Assembly (NCBI RefSeq): GCF_009792795.1
Contig: NZ_VKHQ01000002.1
Location: 1-64,000, forward strand
From: Cognatiluteimonas profundi
GTDB taxonomy: Bacteria > Pseudomonadota > Gammaproteobacteria > Xanthomonadales > Xanthomonadaceae
Reading direction: 5' to 3'
Length of the DNA stretch: 64,000 nt
The notes under the pieces are model-generated. The model was not told the origin of the DNA. It did no database searches and was given only the letters and a program-made list of their open reading frames with translations. Position 1 is the first letter of the stretch, and each line of letters begins with the position of its first letter. Positions 22,102 through 37,574 of the stretch are shown here, piece after piece. The position numbers and the translations under genes are program-made.

Positions 22102-22407
22102 ATGCCCATCGCCCTGACCAACGCCCAGACCCGCTTCCTTCGTGGTCAGGCGCACGGCCTCAAGGCGATCCTGCAGGTTGGCGGCAAGGGCATCAGCCAG
22201 ACGCTGGTTGACGAGGTCATCGGCGCGCTCGAACACCACGAGCTGATCAAGGTGAAGATCGCAACGGACGATCGCGACGTCCGCCAGCAACTGGGCGAGG
22301 AACTCGCCACGCGCGCCGATGCGGCAGTGGTCCAACGGATCGGGCACATCGTGATCCTGTACCGCCCCAGCGTCGAGCGACGCCAGATCGTCCTGCCGCG
22401 CGCCTGA
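22102..22407 (+). CDS. yhbY: YhbY family RNA-binding protein (CRM domain)
   Basis: A 101-residue protein that is a single CRM (CRS1-YhbY) domain associated with pre-50S ribosomal particles. The GxxG-type RNA-binding loop appears in LQVGGKGISQTLVDEV; the C-terminus GHIVILYRPS is typical. It is divergent from rlmE, the conserved arrangement in gammaproteobacteria, so a shared intergenic region of about 65 bases must hold both promoters. Confidence 0.93.
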   Translation: MPIALTNAQTRFLRGQAHGLKAILQVGGKGISQTLVDEVIGALEHHELIKVKIATDDRDVRQQLGEELATRADAAVVQRIGHIVILYRPSVERRQIVLPRA

Positions 22408-22478
22408 GCTAGTTGGCTCGCCCGCCGCGCGAGCTTGCGGTTGACGCGGCATCCGACCCACGGCGTTAGCATGTCCCC

Positions 22479-22862
22479 ATGCAATTGAACCTCGAACGCC
22501 CCGACTACGCCTGGTACCTGCGTGGCGCCGAAGGCGACCATGCCCTTGTCAACGACAGGATCATGCGCGGCAGCTTCGTCATCGCACCGAACACCCTGGT
22601 CGAGAACTGGCCCGTCACCGACGCCGCTACCATGCAACCGGCTGACCTGGATGCCCTGCTGGCCCTGGACCCCGAACTGGTGCTGCTGGGAACCGGAGCG
22701 ACGCAGGTGTTTCCGCCACCAGCGGTGCTGGCGGCCTGCCTGACGCGCCATCTGGGCATCGAGGTCATGACCAATGCCGCCGCCGCCCGCACCTATAGCG
22801 TGCTGGCCGGCGAAGGCCGGCGCGTAGTGGCGGGTTTCGTGATTCCACACGCCCAGGCTTGA
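22479..22862 (+). CDS. Mth938-like domain-containing protein
   Basis: A 127-residue single-domain protein of the Mth938/DUF498 family, related to human NDUFAF3. Typical features: LVNDRIMRGSFVIAP near residue 23, and LVLLGTGATQVFPP near 67. The bacterial function is not settled; members are often near respiratory or protein-export genes. It lies 71 bases after yhbY in the same direction and is convergent with nlpD. Confidence 0.8.
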   Translation: MQLNLERPDYAWYLRGAEGDHALVNDRIMRGSFVIAPNTLVENWPVTDAATMQPADLDALLALDPELVLLGTGATQVFPPPAVLAACLTRHLGIEVMTNAAAARTYSVLAGEGRRVVAGFVIPHAQA

Positions 22863-22966
22863 GTCGACCGGCCTGGCACGGATCGACGATCCAACATCCC
22901 GCAGGCGAATTCCAACCACGCGATGCGACGCGATGGCGTCACTCGCAGCGCCTGTCGCCGCGGCGG

Positions 22967-23803
22967 CTATTTTTTCGGCAGATACGCCAGCGGATCGACC
23001 GGCTTGCCGTTGTAGCGGATCTCGAAATGCAGCACGTCTCGCGCGGCGCCGGTGTGCCCCATCTGCGCGATCTGCTGGCCTGCGGTGACGCGCTGGCCCT
23101 CGTTGACCAGGCGCGAACGGTTGTGGCCGTAAGCCGACAACCAGGCGTCATTGTGTTTGACGATCACAAGCTCGCCATACCCGACCAGGCCTGAGCCCGA
23201 GTACACCACCACGCCGTCCGCGGCGGCGCGCACGGGCTGGCCTTCCTGGCCCGCGATATCGATGCCCTGCTGGGTGGGCTCGCCCGCCACATATCGGCCC
23301 GTGATCGATCCATCCGCCGGCCATGTCCACGTGAAGGGGCTCGCGCCGGGGACGAGGATCGGAGCGGCCGGAGTCGAATCCACCGTGGGCGCGCGCACCG
23401 AGCCCGATGGCGGCTGCACTGCGGGCGCCCTGGGACGCGGGGCGGACGCAACGGAACGTGCCGCGGCGCGATCGGACGGATACAGGCGCAGGCGTTGCCC
23501 GGGATGGATCGTGTAAGGCGGCGGCACCGCGTTCCACATCGCCAGGTCCAGCGGGCTGATGCCGTTGCCGACGGCGATCCGGTACAGGGTGTCGCCCGGA
23601 TGCACGGTCGCGGTCGCGCCATAACGCGGGGTGGAAATCCGTGCAGTCGATTGATGCATGGTCGGTCCACGCACGATGCGGGTACTGCCGCAACTGGCCG
23701 CGACCAGGCAGGCCAGCACACCGACCAAGGCCAGGAGCGGTCGCGCGTGATTTCCGGATCGTCCACCCACACCCATGCCCGTCGTGATGTGCCAACCCCT
23801 CAT
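22967..23803 (-). CDS. nlpD: LysM-M23 lipoprotein, NlpD-like
   Basis: An outer-membrane lipoprotein of 278 residues. NlpD activates the amidase AmiC at division in E. coli. The signal peptide ends in lipobox VAASC. A LysM domain follows (VHPGDTLYRIAVGNGISP), then a Pro/Ala-rich linker and an M23/LytM domain (GIDIAGQEGQPVRAAADGVV; GYGELVIVKHN; LHFEIRYNGKPVDP). Of the M23 zinc ligands the first His is replaced (GIDIAG instead of GxDxxxxxG with His), as in catalytically inactive EnvC/NlpD activators. The start at 23803 overlaps the upstream stop (ATGA) and has GGAGGT 10 bases before it; an ATG at 23776 is a possible alternative. rpoS, which follows nlpD in enterics, is absent. Confidence 0.85.
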   Translation of the reverse strand: MRGWHITTGMGVGGRSGNHARPLLALVGVLACLVAASCGSTRIVRGPTMHQSTARISTPRYGATATVHPGDTLYRIAVGNGISPLDLAMWNAVPPPYTIHPGQRLRLYPSDRAAARSVASAPRPRAPAVQPPSGSVRAPTVDSTPAAPILVPGASPFTWTWPADGSITGRYVAGEPTQQGIDIAGQEGQPVRAAADGVVVYSGSGLVGYGELVIVKHNDAWLSAYGHNRSRLVNEGQRVTAGQQIAQMGHTGAARDVLHFEIRYNGKPVDPLAYLPKK

Positions 23804-24414
23804 GCGCCGCGCGACCTCCAGACCATGTAGCCAACCCCGACTGCCAGCAGCGCCATCGCGGCCCAGCCGATCGGTTCGATGTAACGCCGCAGGGCGGCTT
23901 CGGCGCGCACCCCGCCCAGCCGGATGGCCGTCGCGATCAGGAACACGCGCTTCCCGCGTCCCACTGCCATGCTGGCCATGAACGGAAACAGCGGCACGCC
24001 GACGATTCCCGACGCCCAGGTGAAGAACTTCAGCGGAATCGGCGTAAAACCCGCCAGCACCAGGATCCAGAAAGTCTTCCACGGCGACTGCGCCGCGATG
24101 CCGCGCAGGTACGCGACCTGCGCATCGATGCGATCCATCCATCCCAGCGATGCCAGGAGCGGCTTGACCAACTCGAAGGCGTAATGCCCCAGCGCGTAGC
24201 CCACGACCGCACCGAGCAGCGAACCCACCAGGCTGTAGCCGGCAAACCAGAAGCTGCGCTTCGGCTGCGACAGGCACATCGGCGCGAGCATGACTTCGGG
24301 CGGGACCGGCACGATCACCGCCTCGCCGAAGCTCAGCAGGAACAGCAGCAGCGGAGCGCGCGGATGCCGGGCCCACACCAGGGCGCGCTCATACATCGGT
24401 CCGAACAATTTCAT
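23800..24414 (-). CDS. YqaA/DedA-family membrane protein
   Basis: A 204-residue inner-membrane protein with 4-5 hydrophobic segments. LLFLLSFGEAVIVPVPPEVMLAP contains the conserved acidic and Pro residues of the DedA/VTT fold; LAGFTPIPLKFFTWASG is the second signature. DedA proteins are linked to lipid-carrier flipping and envelope homeostasis. It sits in the surE-pcm-nlpD operon, overlaps nlpD by four bases and begins 13 bases after pcm. Confidence 0.85.
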   Translation of the reverse strand: MKLFGPMYERALVWARHPRAPLLLFLLSFGEAVIVPVPPEVMLAPMCLSQPKRSFWFAGYSLVGSLLGAVVGYALGHYAFELVKPLLASLGWMDRIDAQVAYLRGIAAQSPWKTFWILVLAGFTPIPLKFFTWASGIVGVPLFPFMASMAVGRGKRVFLIATAIRLGGVRAEAALRRYIEPIGWAAMALLAVGVGYMVWRSRGA

Positions 24415-24427
24415 GCGCCGCCCGCCT

Positions 24428-25129
24428 TCATCGATCGATCAGGCCCGACAGCAGCGGGACGAACACCACGGGTGCAAGGTTTGTCTCGGTGACCACGCCG
24501 TCGGCATCCTTCTGCAAGCGCAGCAGCGACTGCGACGTGCTGCCGCCGACGGGCGCGATGAGGACGCCGCCGGGCGCCAGTTGCGCCGTCAGCGCATCGA
24601 CCAGCGCAGGCGCGGCGGCCGTCACGATGATCGCGTCGAACGGCGCGCACTCGGGCCAGCCGATGCGGCCGTCGTCATGTTTGCTGCGCACGTTGAAGCC
24701 GAGGGTGCGGAAGCGCTTGCGCGCGGTGCGCAGCAGCTCCCCGATGCGCTCGACGGTGTAGACCTCCATCCCCAGTGCCGCGAGGATCGCGCCCTGGTAT
24801 CCGGAGCCGGTGCCGATCTCCAGGACACGCGCCGGTTGCCCCTCGCGGTGCGGAAGGCCGTCACGGAGCAGCGATTCGGTCATCTTCGCGACCACCCAGG
24901 GCTGCGAGATGGTCTGGCCATGGCCGATCGGCAGGGCCGTGTCCTCGTAGGCGCGTGTTGCCAGGGCCTCATCCACGAACAGGTGCCGCGGCACGGTGCG
25001 GATGGCGTTGAGCACGCGCTCGTCGATGATGCCGCCAGCGCGCAGGCGGTCGATCAGGCGGTCGCGCACGCGCTGCGATGTCATGCCCAGGCCGATGGCC
25101 TCGGGCTGCAGCCGCATGCGTGCCGTCAT
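24428..25129 (-). CDS. pcm: protein-L-isoaspartate O-methyltransferase
   Basis: Repairs isoaspartyl residues in aged proteins using SAM. The 233-residue protein shows the expected motifs: [17 protein letters not shown], the SAM-binding [16 protein letters not shown], and [11 protein letters not shown]. The N-terminal extension of about 20 residues before [10 protein letters not shown] is slightly longer than E. coli Pcm. The ATG at 25129 overlaps the surE stop (ATGA), the canonical surE-pcm coupling. Confidence 0.95.
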   Translation of the reverse strand: MTARMRLQPEAIGLGMTSQRVRDRLIDRLRAGGIIDERVLNAIRTVPRHLFVDEALATRAYEDTALPIGHGQTISQPWVVAKMTESLLRDGLPHREGQPARVLEIGTGSGYQGAILAALGMEVYTVERIGELLRTARKRFRTLGFNVRSKHDDGRIGWPECAPFDAIIVTAAAPALVDALTAQLAPGGVLIAPVGGSTSQSLLRLQKDADGVVTETNLAPVVFVPLLSGLIDR

Positions 25130-25905
25130 CGGGCGGTGTCCAGCGATGCGGCCAGCCCGCCAACCCAGCTCGCCACCTGCTCCAGTGCCTGGAAGCGGGT
25201 GAGGTCGACATGGATGGGAGTGATCGAGATGCAGCCGCGACGCAGGGCATCGAAATCGGTGCCCGGGCCCGCATCCTGTGCCGCGCCGGCTGCGCCGATC
25301 CACCACCAGGTGCGCCCGCGCGGATCCGCCTGCGCCACGCAGGGCTCGGCACGATGGCGATTGCCCAACCGGGTGACCTCGAATCCCTCCACATCCTCCC
25401 AGGCGACGTCGGGGACGTTGACGTTGAGGATGGTGTCGGCCGGCAGTGGGTCCGTCGCCAGCCGCGCGATGATCTCGACCGCCGCGCGGGCGGCCGTTTC
25501 GTAGTTGCGACCCTGGTGGTCGGCGCTGGCAAGCGACAAGGCGACTGCCGGCAAGCCGAGGAAGCGACCTTCCATCGCCGCGGCGACGGTGCCTGAATAG
25601 ATCACGTCGTCGCCAAGGTTGGACGTGTTGTTGATGCCCGAGACAACGAGGTCCGGCTCGACATCGAGCATCCCGGTGATGGCGACATGCACGCAGTCCG
25701 TGGGCGTGCCGTAGACGCGCCATGTGGTGGCATCGTGCTGGATGACACGGACCGGCATGTCGAGCGTCAGCGAATTGCTGGCGCCGGAGCGATCGCGGTC
25801 CGGGGCAACGATCAGCACCTCATGGCCGGCGTTGCGCAACCCTTCGGCGAGTATCCGGATCCCGGGGGCGTCGACGCCGTCGTCGTTGCTGACCAATACG
25901 CGCAT
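25126..25905 (-). CDS. surE: 5'/3'-nucleotidase SurE
   Basis: Metal-dependent nucleoside monophosphatase linked to stress survival. The 259-residue protein begins [15 protein letters not shown] with the metal-binding Asp pair. [17 protein letters not shown] and [23 protein letters not shown] are family signatures. The longer reading frame upstream runs into the smr promoter region and is not used. In many gammaproteobacteria truD directly precedes surE; here smr and a lipoprotein gene lie between them. Confidence 0.95.
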   Translation of the reverse strand: MRVLVSNDDGVDAPGIRILAEGLRNAGHEVLIVAPDRDRSGASNSLTLDMPVRVIQHDATTWRVYGTPTDCVHVAITGMLDVEPDLVVSGINNTSNLGDDVIYSGTVAAAMEGRFLGLPAVALSLASADHQGRNYETAARAAVEIIARLATDPLPADTILNVNVPDVAWEDVEGFEVTRLGNRHRAEPCVAQADPRGRTWWWIGAAGAAQDAGPGTDFDALRRGCISITPIHVDLTRFQALEQVASWVGGLAASLDTAR

Positions 25906-25998
25906 GAATGCTGGATTGCCCTGTGCGATTTCCCGACATGATAGCGGATGACCGCATCGGGACTTCGCGCATCGGCATGCGCACGCTAGGCTTGCATC

Positions 25999-26568
25999 AT
26001 GAACGCAGGTCGCAAGCCGCCGCCCGACCATGGCGATGAAAGCCCGGAAGACGACGCGGCGCTGTTCCGGGCCGCGATCGGCAACGTGCGCGAACTGCCG
26101 GCGGCAACGCCTCCTCCGGGGAAACCCAGGCCGCGCCCACTGCCGCGAATGGCCCGGCGTGACGAGGACGAGGCACTCGACACGTTCCGCCAGGCGCTGC
26201 AGGCGGATGTGCTGGAGTCGGGCGACGGACTATCGTTCCGGCGCGACCATGTGCCTGCCCGCGTGCTGCAACGGCTGCGACGGGGACATTACGCCGCGCA
26301 GGACGAACTCGACCTCCACCATAGCGATGCCGGCCAGGCGGAACTGCTGCTGCGGCGTTTCATGACCGAATCCCGGCAAGCGGGACTGGGATGCGTCTGC
26401 ATCGTGCATGGCAAGGGCCTGCACTCGGACAGTGGCGTGCCGGTGATGAAAAACCTGGTCGACCGCCTGCTGCGCCAGCGCTCGGACGTACTGGCGTTCC
26501 ATTCCGCGCCGCCCGCGCAGGGCGGACACGGCGCGGTGCTGGTGCTGTTGGCGCAAAAACGCCGCTGA
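25999..26568 (+). CDS. Smr-domain protein
   Basis: A 189-residue protein with a C-terminal Smr domain (about residues 95-189): [35 protein letters not shown] (HGxG motif) and HGAVLVLL. Stand-alone bacterial Smr proteins such as SmrA/SmrB are nucleases acting on DNA or on stalled-ribosome mRNA. The N-terminal 90 residues are Pro/Arg-rich and probably flexible. It is the only plus-strand gene in this block and is divergent from surE. Confidence 0.87.
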   Translation: MNAGRKPPPDHGDESPEDDAALFRAAIGNVRELPAATPPPGKPRPRPLPRMARRDEDEALDTFRQALQADVLESGDGLSFRRDHVPARVLQRLRRGHYAAQDELDLHHSDAGQAELLLRRFMTESRQAGLGCVCIVHGKGLHSDSGVPVMKNLVDRLLRQRSDVLAFHSAPPAQGGHGAVLVLLAQKRR

Positions 26569-26571
26569 CGC

Positions 26572-26781
26572 TTACAGCTGGGTATCGACGCGCTTCTTGG
26601 GCGGGTTGACCCAGCGCACCATGACGCCGCGATCCATCGCCACGCGTTCGACGCGCGCGATGTACGCCGCGTCATCCACTTCAACCGACTTGGCCATGGT
26701 CGACTTGTCCTGCATGCTCGAACAGCCGCTGATGACCACCAGCGACAGGGCGGCGAGGCCCATTGCGATCGTGTGTTTCAT
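26572..26781 (-). CDS. small lipoprotein, unknown function
   Basis: A 69-residue predicted lipoprotein: MKHTIAMGLAALSLVVISGC gives a signal peptide with lipobox ISGC, leaving a mature part of about 50 residues ending in a basic tail (NPPKKRVDTQL). An AGGAGG sequence a few bases upstream supports the ATG at 26781. I do not recognise a family. It is convergent with smr (3-base gap), and truD lies 84 bases upstream on the same strand, so it could be the last gene of the pyrG-truD transcript. Confidence 0.7.
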   Translation of the reverse strand: MKHTIAMGLAALSLVVISGCSSMQDKSTMAKSVEVDDAAYIARVERVAMDRGVMVRWVNPPKKRVDTQL

Positions 26782-26865
26782 GACGTCCTCCTGGGGACGG
26801 ATCTGGATTGCGACCAGCCATTTCAGGCCGTCATCCAACGCTTATACGCCGCCGTATTGCCCGGG

Positions 26866-27918
26866 CTAGTGCCGGTCGCCGGTTTCCGACGAGCGGTCTG
26901 AAACGGCACCCAACTCGGCCAGCAGGGTGGTCGCGTAGGTGCCCGGCGGCAACACGAACGCCAGCATCAGGGCGCTGCCGTCCAGCCATTCCCACTGCAG
27001 TTGTCCCGCCCGCAAACGCGTGGCCCGACGCTCCTGCGCCAGTCCAGCCATCTCCAGTCCGGCACGCAGCGCCAGCGACCGCGGGTCGGCGAGCACGGAC
27101 GCTTCCAGCGCGAGGGCATCGTCGGCCGAACGCAGGCTTCCGCGCCCCCACAGCGGCGCTGTCGGATGGATGTCGAAGGCCGCCAGTCGCGCCGCCAGTT
27201 CATCCGTCCAGGGTTCCGGGCCGAACACGCTGCGCGTGCCGTCCAGCATCCACACCTCTCCCGCCAGGCCGCGATTCCATGAACCGTCGGATACGCGGGC
27301 GCCCAGCACCTGGTTGAACAGTTCAGACCGTGCCGCCGACAACAGCAGCGTGCGCTGGTCGCGGCCGAACCGGCGGCCGGCGAACATCGCCAGCGCATTG
27401 GCGACGTTGTCGCCGGAACGCCCGAATCGCTGTTCACCGAAATAGTTCGGGACACCCTGCCCGGCGATCGTGGCCAGGCGGGCGTCGATGGCGGATGGCT
27501 CGCCCTGGACGGCGCGCAGGACGATTTCGAAACGATTGCCCGCCAGCGCACCACGCGGCAATTTCCGCGAATGCCATTCGCTCTTGAGCACGCGCAGGCC
27601 GGGAACCTGGAGGTCCGCCAGGTCGGGTGCGACCCGCTTGGGAAGGTGCACGCTGAAGCGCTGGCGCGTCACCGCGTGGCGATCCTTCAGGCCGGCATAG
27701 CTGACGCCCATTGCCGGTATGCCTGCCCAGCGCGCGATTTCCGCCGCGGCGAACGCCGTGTTGGTCCCGCGCTTTTCGACCGTCAGCAGCAGGTGCTCGC
27801 CACTGCCTGTCGCCTCGAACCCGTCCAGTTCCTCGACCAGGAAATCCTCCGGCGTGGCGCGTATCCGCGCCGACAGCACGGGCTCGCCGTGCGCACGCGC
27901 CAGCGTGGCGTCGTTCAT
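26866..27918 (-). CDS. truD: tRNA pseudouridine(13) synthase TruD
   Basis: Modifies U13 of tRNA-Glu. The 350-residue protein has the catalytic Asp in [12 protein letters not shown] (Asp79, matching Asp80 of E. coli), followed by GNRFEIVLR and [13 protein letters not shown], with the TruD insertion domain in the C-terminal half. The ATG at 27918 overlaps the ispF stop (ATGA). The ispD-ispF-truD order is conserved. Confidence 0.95.
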   Translation of the reverse strand: MNDATLARAHGEPVLSARIRATPEDFLVEELDGFEATGSGEHLLLTVEKRGTNTAFAAAEIARWAGIPAMGVSYAGLKDRHAVTRQRFSVHLPKRVAPDLADLQVPGLRVLKSEWHSRKLPRGALAGNRFEIVLRAVQGEPSAIDARLATIAGQGVPNYFGEQRFGRSGDNVANALAMFAGRRFGRDQRTLLLSAARSELFNQVLGARVSDGSWNRGLAGEVWMLDGTRSVFGPEPWTDELAARLAAFDIHPTAPLWGRGSLRSADDALALEASVLADPRSLALRAGLEMAGLAQERRATRLRAGQLQWEWLDGSALMLAFVLPPGTYATTLLAELGAVSDRSSETGDRH

Positions 27919-28397
27919 GCGCGTTCGAGCAGGCACACGGCGTGGGCGGCAATGCCCTCGCCGCGACCGGTGAAGCCCAGCCGCTCGGTCGTCGTGGCCT
28001 TGATGCTCATCGCATCGATGTCGATCCCGAGGTCGGCGGCGAGCAATGCACGCATGGCTTGGGCATGTGGCCCGATCTTGGGCTGCTCGCAGATCACGGT
28101 GATGTCGGCATTGCCCAGCGTCCAGCCGCGATCGCGCAGCAGGCAGCTGCAATGACGCAGGAATGCGCGACTGTCGGCATCCTTCCATTGTGGATCGGAC
28201 GGCGGGAAGTGCTGGCCGATGTCACCCAGCGCCAGCGCGCCGAGCATCGCGTCGCACAGTGCATGGATCACGACGTCGCCATCGCTGTGGGCGACGACCC
28301 CCCTGGCCGACGCGATGCGCACGCCGCCCAGCATGACGTGATCGCCATCGCCGAATGCATGGACGTCGAACCCGTGTCCGATGCGGACGCCGCTCAT
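27915..28397 (-). CDS. ispF: 2-C-methyl-D-erythritol 2,4-cyclodiphosphate synthase
   Basis: Fifth enzyme of the MEP isoprenoid pathway. The 160-residue protein has the metal ligands in [11 protein letters not shown] (Asp11, His13) and [19 protein letters not shown], and the C-terminal [17 protein letters not shown] motif. It overlaps both neighbours by four bases (ispD upstream, truD downstream). Confidence 0.97.
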   Translation of the reverse strand: MSGVRIGHGFDVHAFGDGDHVMLGGVRIASARGVVAHSDGDVVIHALCDAMLGALALGDIGQHFPPSDPQWKDADSRAFLRHCSCLLRDRGWTLGNADITVICEQPKIGPHAQAMRALLAADLGIDIDAMSIKATTTERLGFTGRGEGIAAHAVCLLERA

Positions 28398-29077
28398 CGA
28401 TGCGCGACGATGTAGGCGAACCGATCCACGTCCGCGCCGGTGGTGACCTTGAAGTTGTCCTCGCGACCTTCCACCAGCAGTGGACGCAGCCCTTGCCGCT
28501 CCATCGCCATCGACTCGTCGGTGACGGTCTCGCCGGCGTCACGGGCGGATTCCAGCCCGCGGGTCAGCTGCATGCGGCGAAACAGTTGCGGTGTCAGCGC
28601 GCGCCACAGGCGCTCGCGCGACTCGGTGCCGTCGATGCCGCCATCGCTTCCGGCGCGCTTGAGCGTGTCGCGGACGGGCGCCGCGAGCACGGCGCCGACC
28701 GGATCGTTGCGGCCGCGTTCGAGCAGCTGATCCAGATCGTCGAGCGCGAGGTTGGGGCGTGCGGCGTCATGGACCAGCACGAAATCGTCCGGCCGCACGC
28801 TCTCCGGCAGCGCGCCAAGGCCGGCGAGTACCGATTCGGCGCGCGACTCGCCGCCAACGCAGGTCAGCACCGGCTTGCCAGCGATGGTGGTCCAGCCCGG
28901 CCATGACGTGTCATCGGGCGCCAGCACCACAACCACCCCTTCCAGCGAGGGATGCACCAGCAGGGCCTGCAGCGTGTAGGCGATCAACGGCGAGCCGCCG
29001 ATATCCAGGTACTGCTTCGGAACGGTGCCGCCAACGCGCAGTCCACGACCGGCCGCCGGGACGATGGCCCAGGTCAT
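28394..29077 (-). CDS. ispD: 2-C-methyl-D-erythritol 4-phosphate cytidylyltransferase
   Basis: Third enzyme of the MEP pathway, making CDP-methylerythritol. The 227-residue protein begins with the nucleotide-binding [18 protein letters not shown], and [10 protein letters not shown] and the [10 protein letters not shown] segment are conserved. It overlaps ftsB and ispF by four bases each, so ftsB-ispD-ispF-truD form a tightly coupled translation unit. Confidence 0.97.
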   Translation of the reverse strand: MTWAIVPAAGRGLRVGGTVPKQYLDIGGSPLIAYTLQALLVHPSLEGVVVVLAPDDTSWPGWTTIAGKPVLTCVGGESRAESVLAGLGALPESVRPDDFVLVHDAARPNLALDDLDQLLERGRNDPVGAVLAAPVRDTLKRAGSDGGIDGTESRERLWRALTPQLFRRMQLTRGLESARDAGETVTDESMAMERQGLRPLLVEGREDNFKVTTGADVDRFAYIVAHR

Positions 29078-29403
29078 GGCGCGTGATCCGCTGTCGTCGT
29101 GTCGGCATCGGCCCCGGCCGCAGGCTGCGTGTCCGGATCGACCACCCGGTAGAAGGTTTCGCCGGGCTTGATCATGCCCAGCTCGCTGCGTGCGCGCTCC
29201 TCGGCGGCGGCTTCGCCGGACTTGAGGTCCTCGACTTCGGCGGCGAGTGCTTCGTTGCGCTGCTTGAGGCCGGCGTTGTCTCGCGCCTGCTGCTGCACCT
29301 GTGCCTGCAACGCGGCGACCTCACGCTCGCCACCCTCGCCGAACCAGAGCCGGTATTGCAGCCACGCCAGCAGCGCGAGCAGCAGCACCAGCATGATGGC
29401 CAT
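29074..29403 (-). CDS. ftsB: cell division protein FtsB
   Basis: Bitopic inner-membrane protein that bridges FtsQ and FtsL in the divisome. The 109-residue protein starts [22 protein letters not shown] (one membrane segment), then a periplasmic coiled coil of about 45 residues rich in Gln, Ala and Glu, and the conserved [17 protein letters not shown]. The C-terminal 20 residues are Ala/Thr/Asp-rich and longer than in E. coli. It sits between eno and ispD, the usual position. Confidence 0.92.
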   Translation of the reverse strand: MAIMLVLLLALLAWLQYRLWFGEGGEREVAALQAQVQQQARDNAGLKQRNEALAAEVEDLKSGEAAAEERARSELGMIKPGETFYRVVDPDTQPAAGADADTTTADHAP

Positions 29404-29425
29404 GGCGCGCAAGGGTGTGGGTTCG

Positions 29426-35384
<5,959 letters not shown>

Positions 35385-35442
35385 GACATGCGCCGTTGGC
35401 GCCCGCTGCACGCAGCTGGCAGGACGCCGCCACCCTGCTGGT

Positions 35443-36222
35443 TCACGCCACGGCTTGCAGCAACTGGCGCAGGACGGCTTGCGTATCGCGCGCGCGTTCC
35501 TCGTCCCAGGCGTACGTCTCCTCGTCCATGTAGATCCGCTGGCTGATTTCCATCTGCACGGCCTCGATGCCCCGATCCGGGTCGCCATGGTGACGGGTGA
35601 TGTACCCGCCCTTGAAGCGGCCATTGACGACGAAATCATGCTCGTGCTGCGCCGCCAGCACCGACTCCAGCCGGGCCTGCAGCGCAGGCGAACAACTGGT
35701 CCCGCCGCTGGTGCCCAGGTTGAAGTCCGGCAGTCGGCCCTCGAACAGGAACGGGCACTCGCCGCGGATCGAATGGCCTTCCCACAGCACGACACGGCCG
35801 TGGACGTCGCGAAGCCGGCGCAGTTCGCCCGCAAGCGAGCGGTGATACGGCCGCCAATAGGTATCGACGCGGTCGGGGACTTCTTCGACCGACGGCTCCT
35901 GGCCTTCGCGATAGATGGCGGCGCCGCTGAACTGCACGATCGGGCACAGGCCGGTGGTGTTCTGCCCCGGATACAGCGACGTGTCGTCGGGTGGACGATT
36001 CAGGTCGACCACATAGCGCGAATAAACCGGGACCAGCATCGACGCACCCATCTCGCGCGCGAATGCGTACAGGCGCGCGACGTGCCAGTCGGTGTCGGGG
36101 GCCTTGCGCGCGGAGGCAGTCATCCGCGCAGCGATCGCATCGGGGATGGCGCTGCCGTCGTGCGGCAGGCTGACCAGCAACGGCGCGGTGCCGCGATGCA
36201 GGGTGAAGGTGGCGTCGTTCAT
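35443..36222 (-). CDS. N-formylglutamate amidohydrolase family protein
   Basis: A 259-residue member of the HutG/FGase family, which hydrolyses N-formyl-L-glutamate in one route of histidine breakdown. LVSLPHDGSAIP, SRYVVDLNRPPDD, LWEGHSIRGECPFLF and NGRFKGGYITRHHG carry the conserved metal-binding residues. No other hut genes are nearby, so the true substrate could be another N-formyl or N-acyl amino acid. Its ATG overlaps the end of the gor gene region (ATGA), so it is translated first in a pair with gor. Confidence 0.85.
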   Translation of the reverse strand: MNDATFTLHRGTAPLLVSLPHDGSAIPDAIAARMTASARKAPDTDWHVARLYAFAREMGASMLVPVYSRYVVDLNRPPDDTSLYPGQNTTGLCPIVQFSGAAIYREGQEPSVEEVPDRVDTYWRPYHRSLAGELRRLRDVHGRVVLWEGHSIRGECPFLFEGRLPDFNLGTSGGTSCSPALQARLESVLAAQHEHDFVVNGRFKGGYITRHHGDPDRGIEAVQMEISQRIYMDEETYAWDEERARDTQAVLRQLLQAVA

Positions 36223-37574
36223 CGCATCAGCACCAGTTCTTCCGCGGACGTGGGGTGGATCGCGATCGTGTCGTCCAGGTCGCGCTTGCGCAGCCCGCGC
36301 TTCAGGGCGACGGCGAATCCCTGCAGGATTTCGTCCGCACCGTCACCCAGCAGGTGGATGCCGACGACACGCTCTTCCTCGCCGACGCAGACCAGCTTGA
36401 ACAGGCTGCGCTGCGGCGAATCGGCAAGCGCGTGCAGCATGGGGCGGAACCCGGCGCGATACACACGCACCGCATCGCCGAACCGCAGCCGCGCCTGTGC
36501 CTCGGTGAGTCCGACCTTGCCGATCGGGGGATGCGAGAAGACGACGGTCGCGACCTGCGAATAATCGAGCGCCGCGTCCGGCTGGCCCCCGAACAGGCGG
36601 TCCATGAGGCGTCGGCCTGCGGCGATCGCCACCGGCGTCAGCGCGATATCCGAAGATACGTCGCCGATTGCGTAGACCCCGGCGACAGACGTCGCCTGCC
36701 GCGCGTCGACCAGCACGTGGCCCCTTGGGCCCAACGCCACGCCGGCGACATCCAGGCCGATGTCGTCGCTGTTGGGTCGCCGCCCGGTCGCCAGGATGAC
36801 GACGTCGAACGGCACGGTGTCGACGCCTGCGGCATCCCGCAGGATGACGCGGTCGCCGTCGGCCTTGCGCAGCGAACCGAGCGTCTGGTCGAAGTGGCAA
36901 TGGATCCCGTGCTGGCGCTGGTCCTCGACCAGTTGCCGCACGATGTCCTCGTCGAATCCGTCCAGCAACATGGGCTTGCGCACGAACATGTCGACCTGGC
37001 TTCCCAGCGCCTGCAGGACGCCGGCCAGCTCGACGGCGACATAGCCGCCGCCGATGATCGCTACCCGCTCCGGCGCAGCACATAAATGGAAGAAGCCGTC
37101 GGAATCGATTCCAAGCTCGGCGCCGGGCACCGACGGGCGTTGCGGCCGGCCTCCGGTGGCGATGAGGACATGCGGCGCGCGCAGGCGCACGCCGTCGCTG
37201 CACTGGACCGTGTCGGGTGACAGCAACCGGCCGCGCACCGGCAACAAGGCGATGCCGGCGGCATCGAGCCGCTGCTGGTAGCTGGCATGGATGTTGGCGA
37301 TATACCGCTGGCGATGTGCAATGAGCACCGGCCAGTCCAGCGCGGGCGTCTGCGGCACGTCGAAACCCAGGGCGCGCGCCAGGGCCATGCGGTGCGCGAG
37401 ATCCGCGGCCAGCCACATGGCTTTCTTCGGCACGCAGCCGACGTTGACGCAGGTGCCGCCGAGCGGCCCTTCGCTGACCAGCGCGACGCGGGCGCCATGC
37501 GTTGCCGCGCGGAAGGCCGCAGCCAGTCCGCCGGAGCCGCCGCCGAGGATCACGAGGTCGAAATCCCGGCTCAT
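36219..37574 (-). CDS. gor: glutathione-disulfide reductase
   Basis: FAD-dependent reductase of oxidised glutathione. The 451-residue protein has the FAD-binding LGGGSGGLAAA, the redox-active disulfide GGTCVNVGCVPKK (Cys42/Cys47), the NAD(P)-binding IIGGGYVAVELAG, ATGRRPN, and the C-terminal His-Glu pair in HPTSAEE. The spacing and sequence around the disulfide match Gor better than lipoamide or mercuric reductase. Four-base overlaps with dadA upstream... hutG on the other side show a coupled set read on the minus strand; gene order by coordinate is hutG, gor, dadA. Confidence 0.9.
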   Translation of the reverse strand: MSRDFDLVILGGGSGGLAAAFRAATHGARVALVSEGPLGGTCVNVGCVPKKAMWLAADLAHRMALARALGFDVPQTPALDWPVLIAHRQRYIANIHASYQQRLDAAGIALLPVRGRLLSPDTVQCSDGVRLRAPHVLIATGGRPQRPSVPGAELGIDSDGFFHLCAAPERVAIIGGGYVAVELAGVLQALGSQVDMFVRKPMLLDGFDEDIVRQLVEDQRQHGIHCHFDQTLGSLRKADGDRVILRDAAGVDTVPFDVVILATGRRPNSDDIGLDVAGVALGPRGHVLVDARQATSVAGVYAIGDVSSDIALTPVAIAAGRRLMDRLFGGQPDAALDYSQVATVVFSHPPIGKVGLTEAQARLRFGDAVRVYRAGFRPMLHALADSPQRSLFKLVCVGEEERVVGIHLLGDGADEILQGFAVALKRGLRKRDLDDTIAIHPTSAEELVLMR

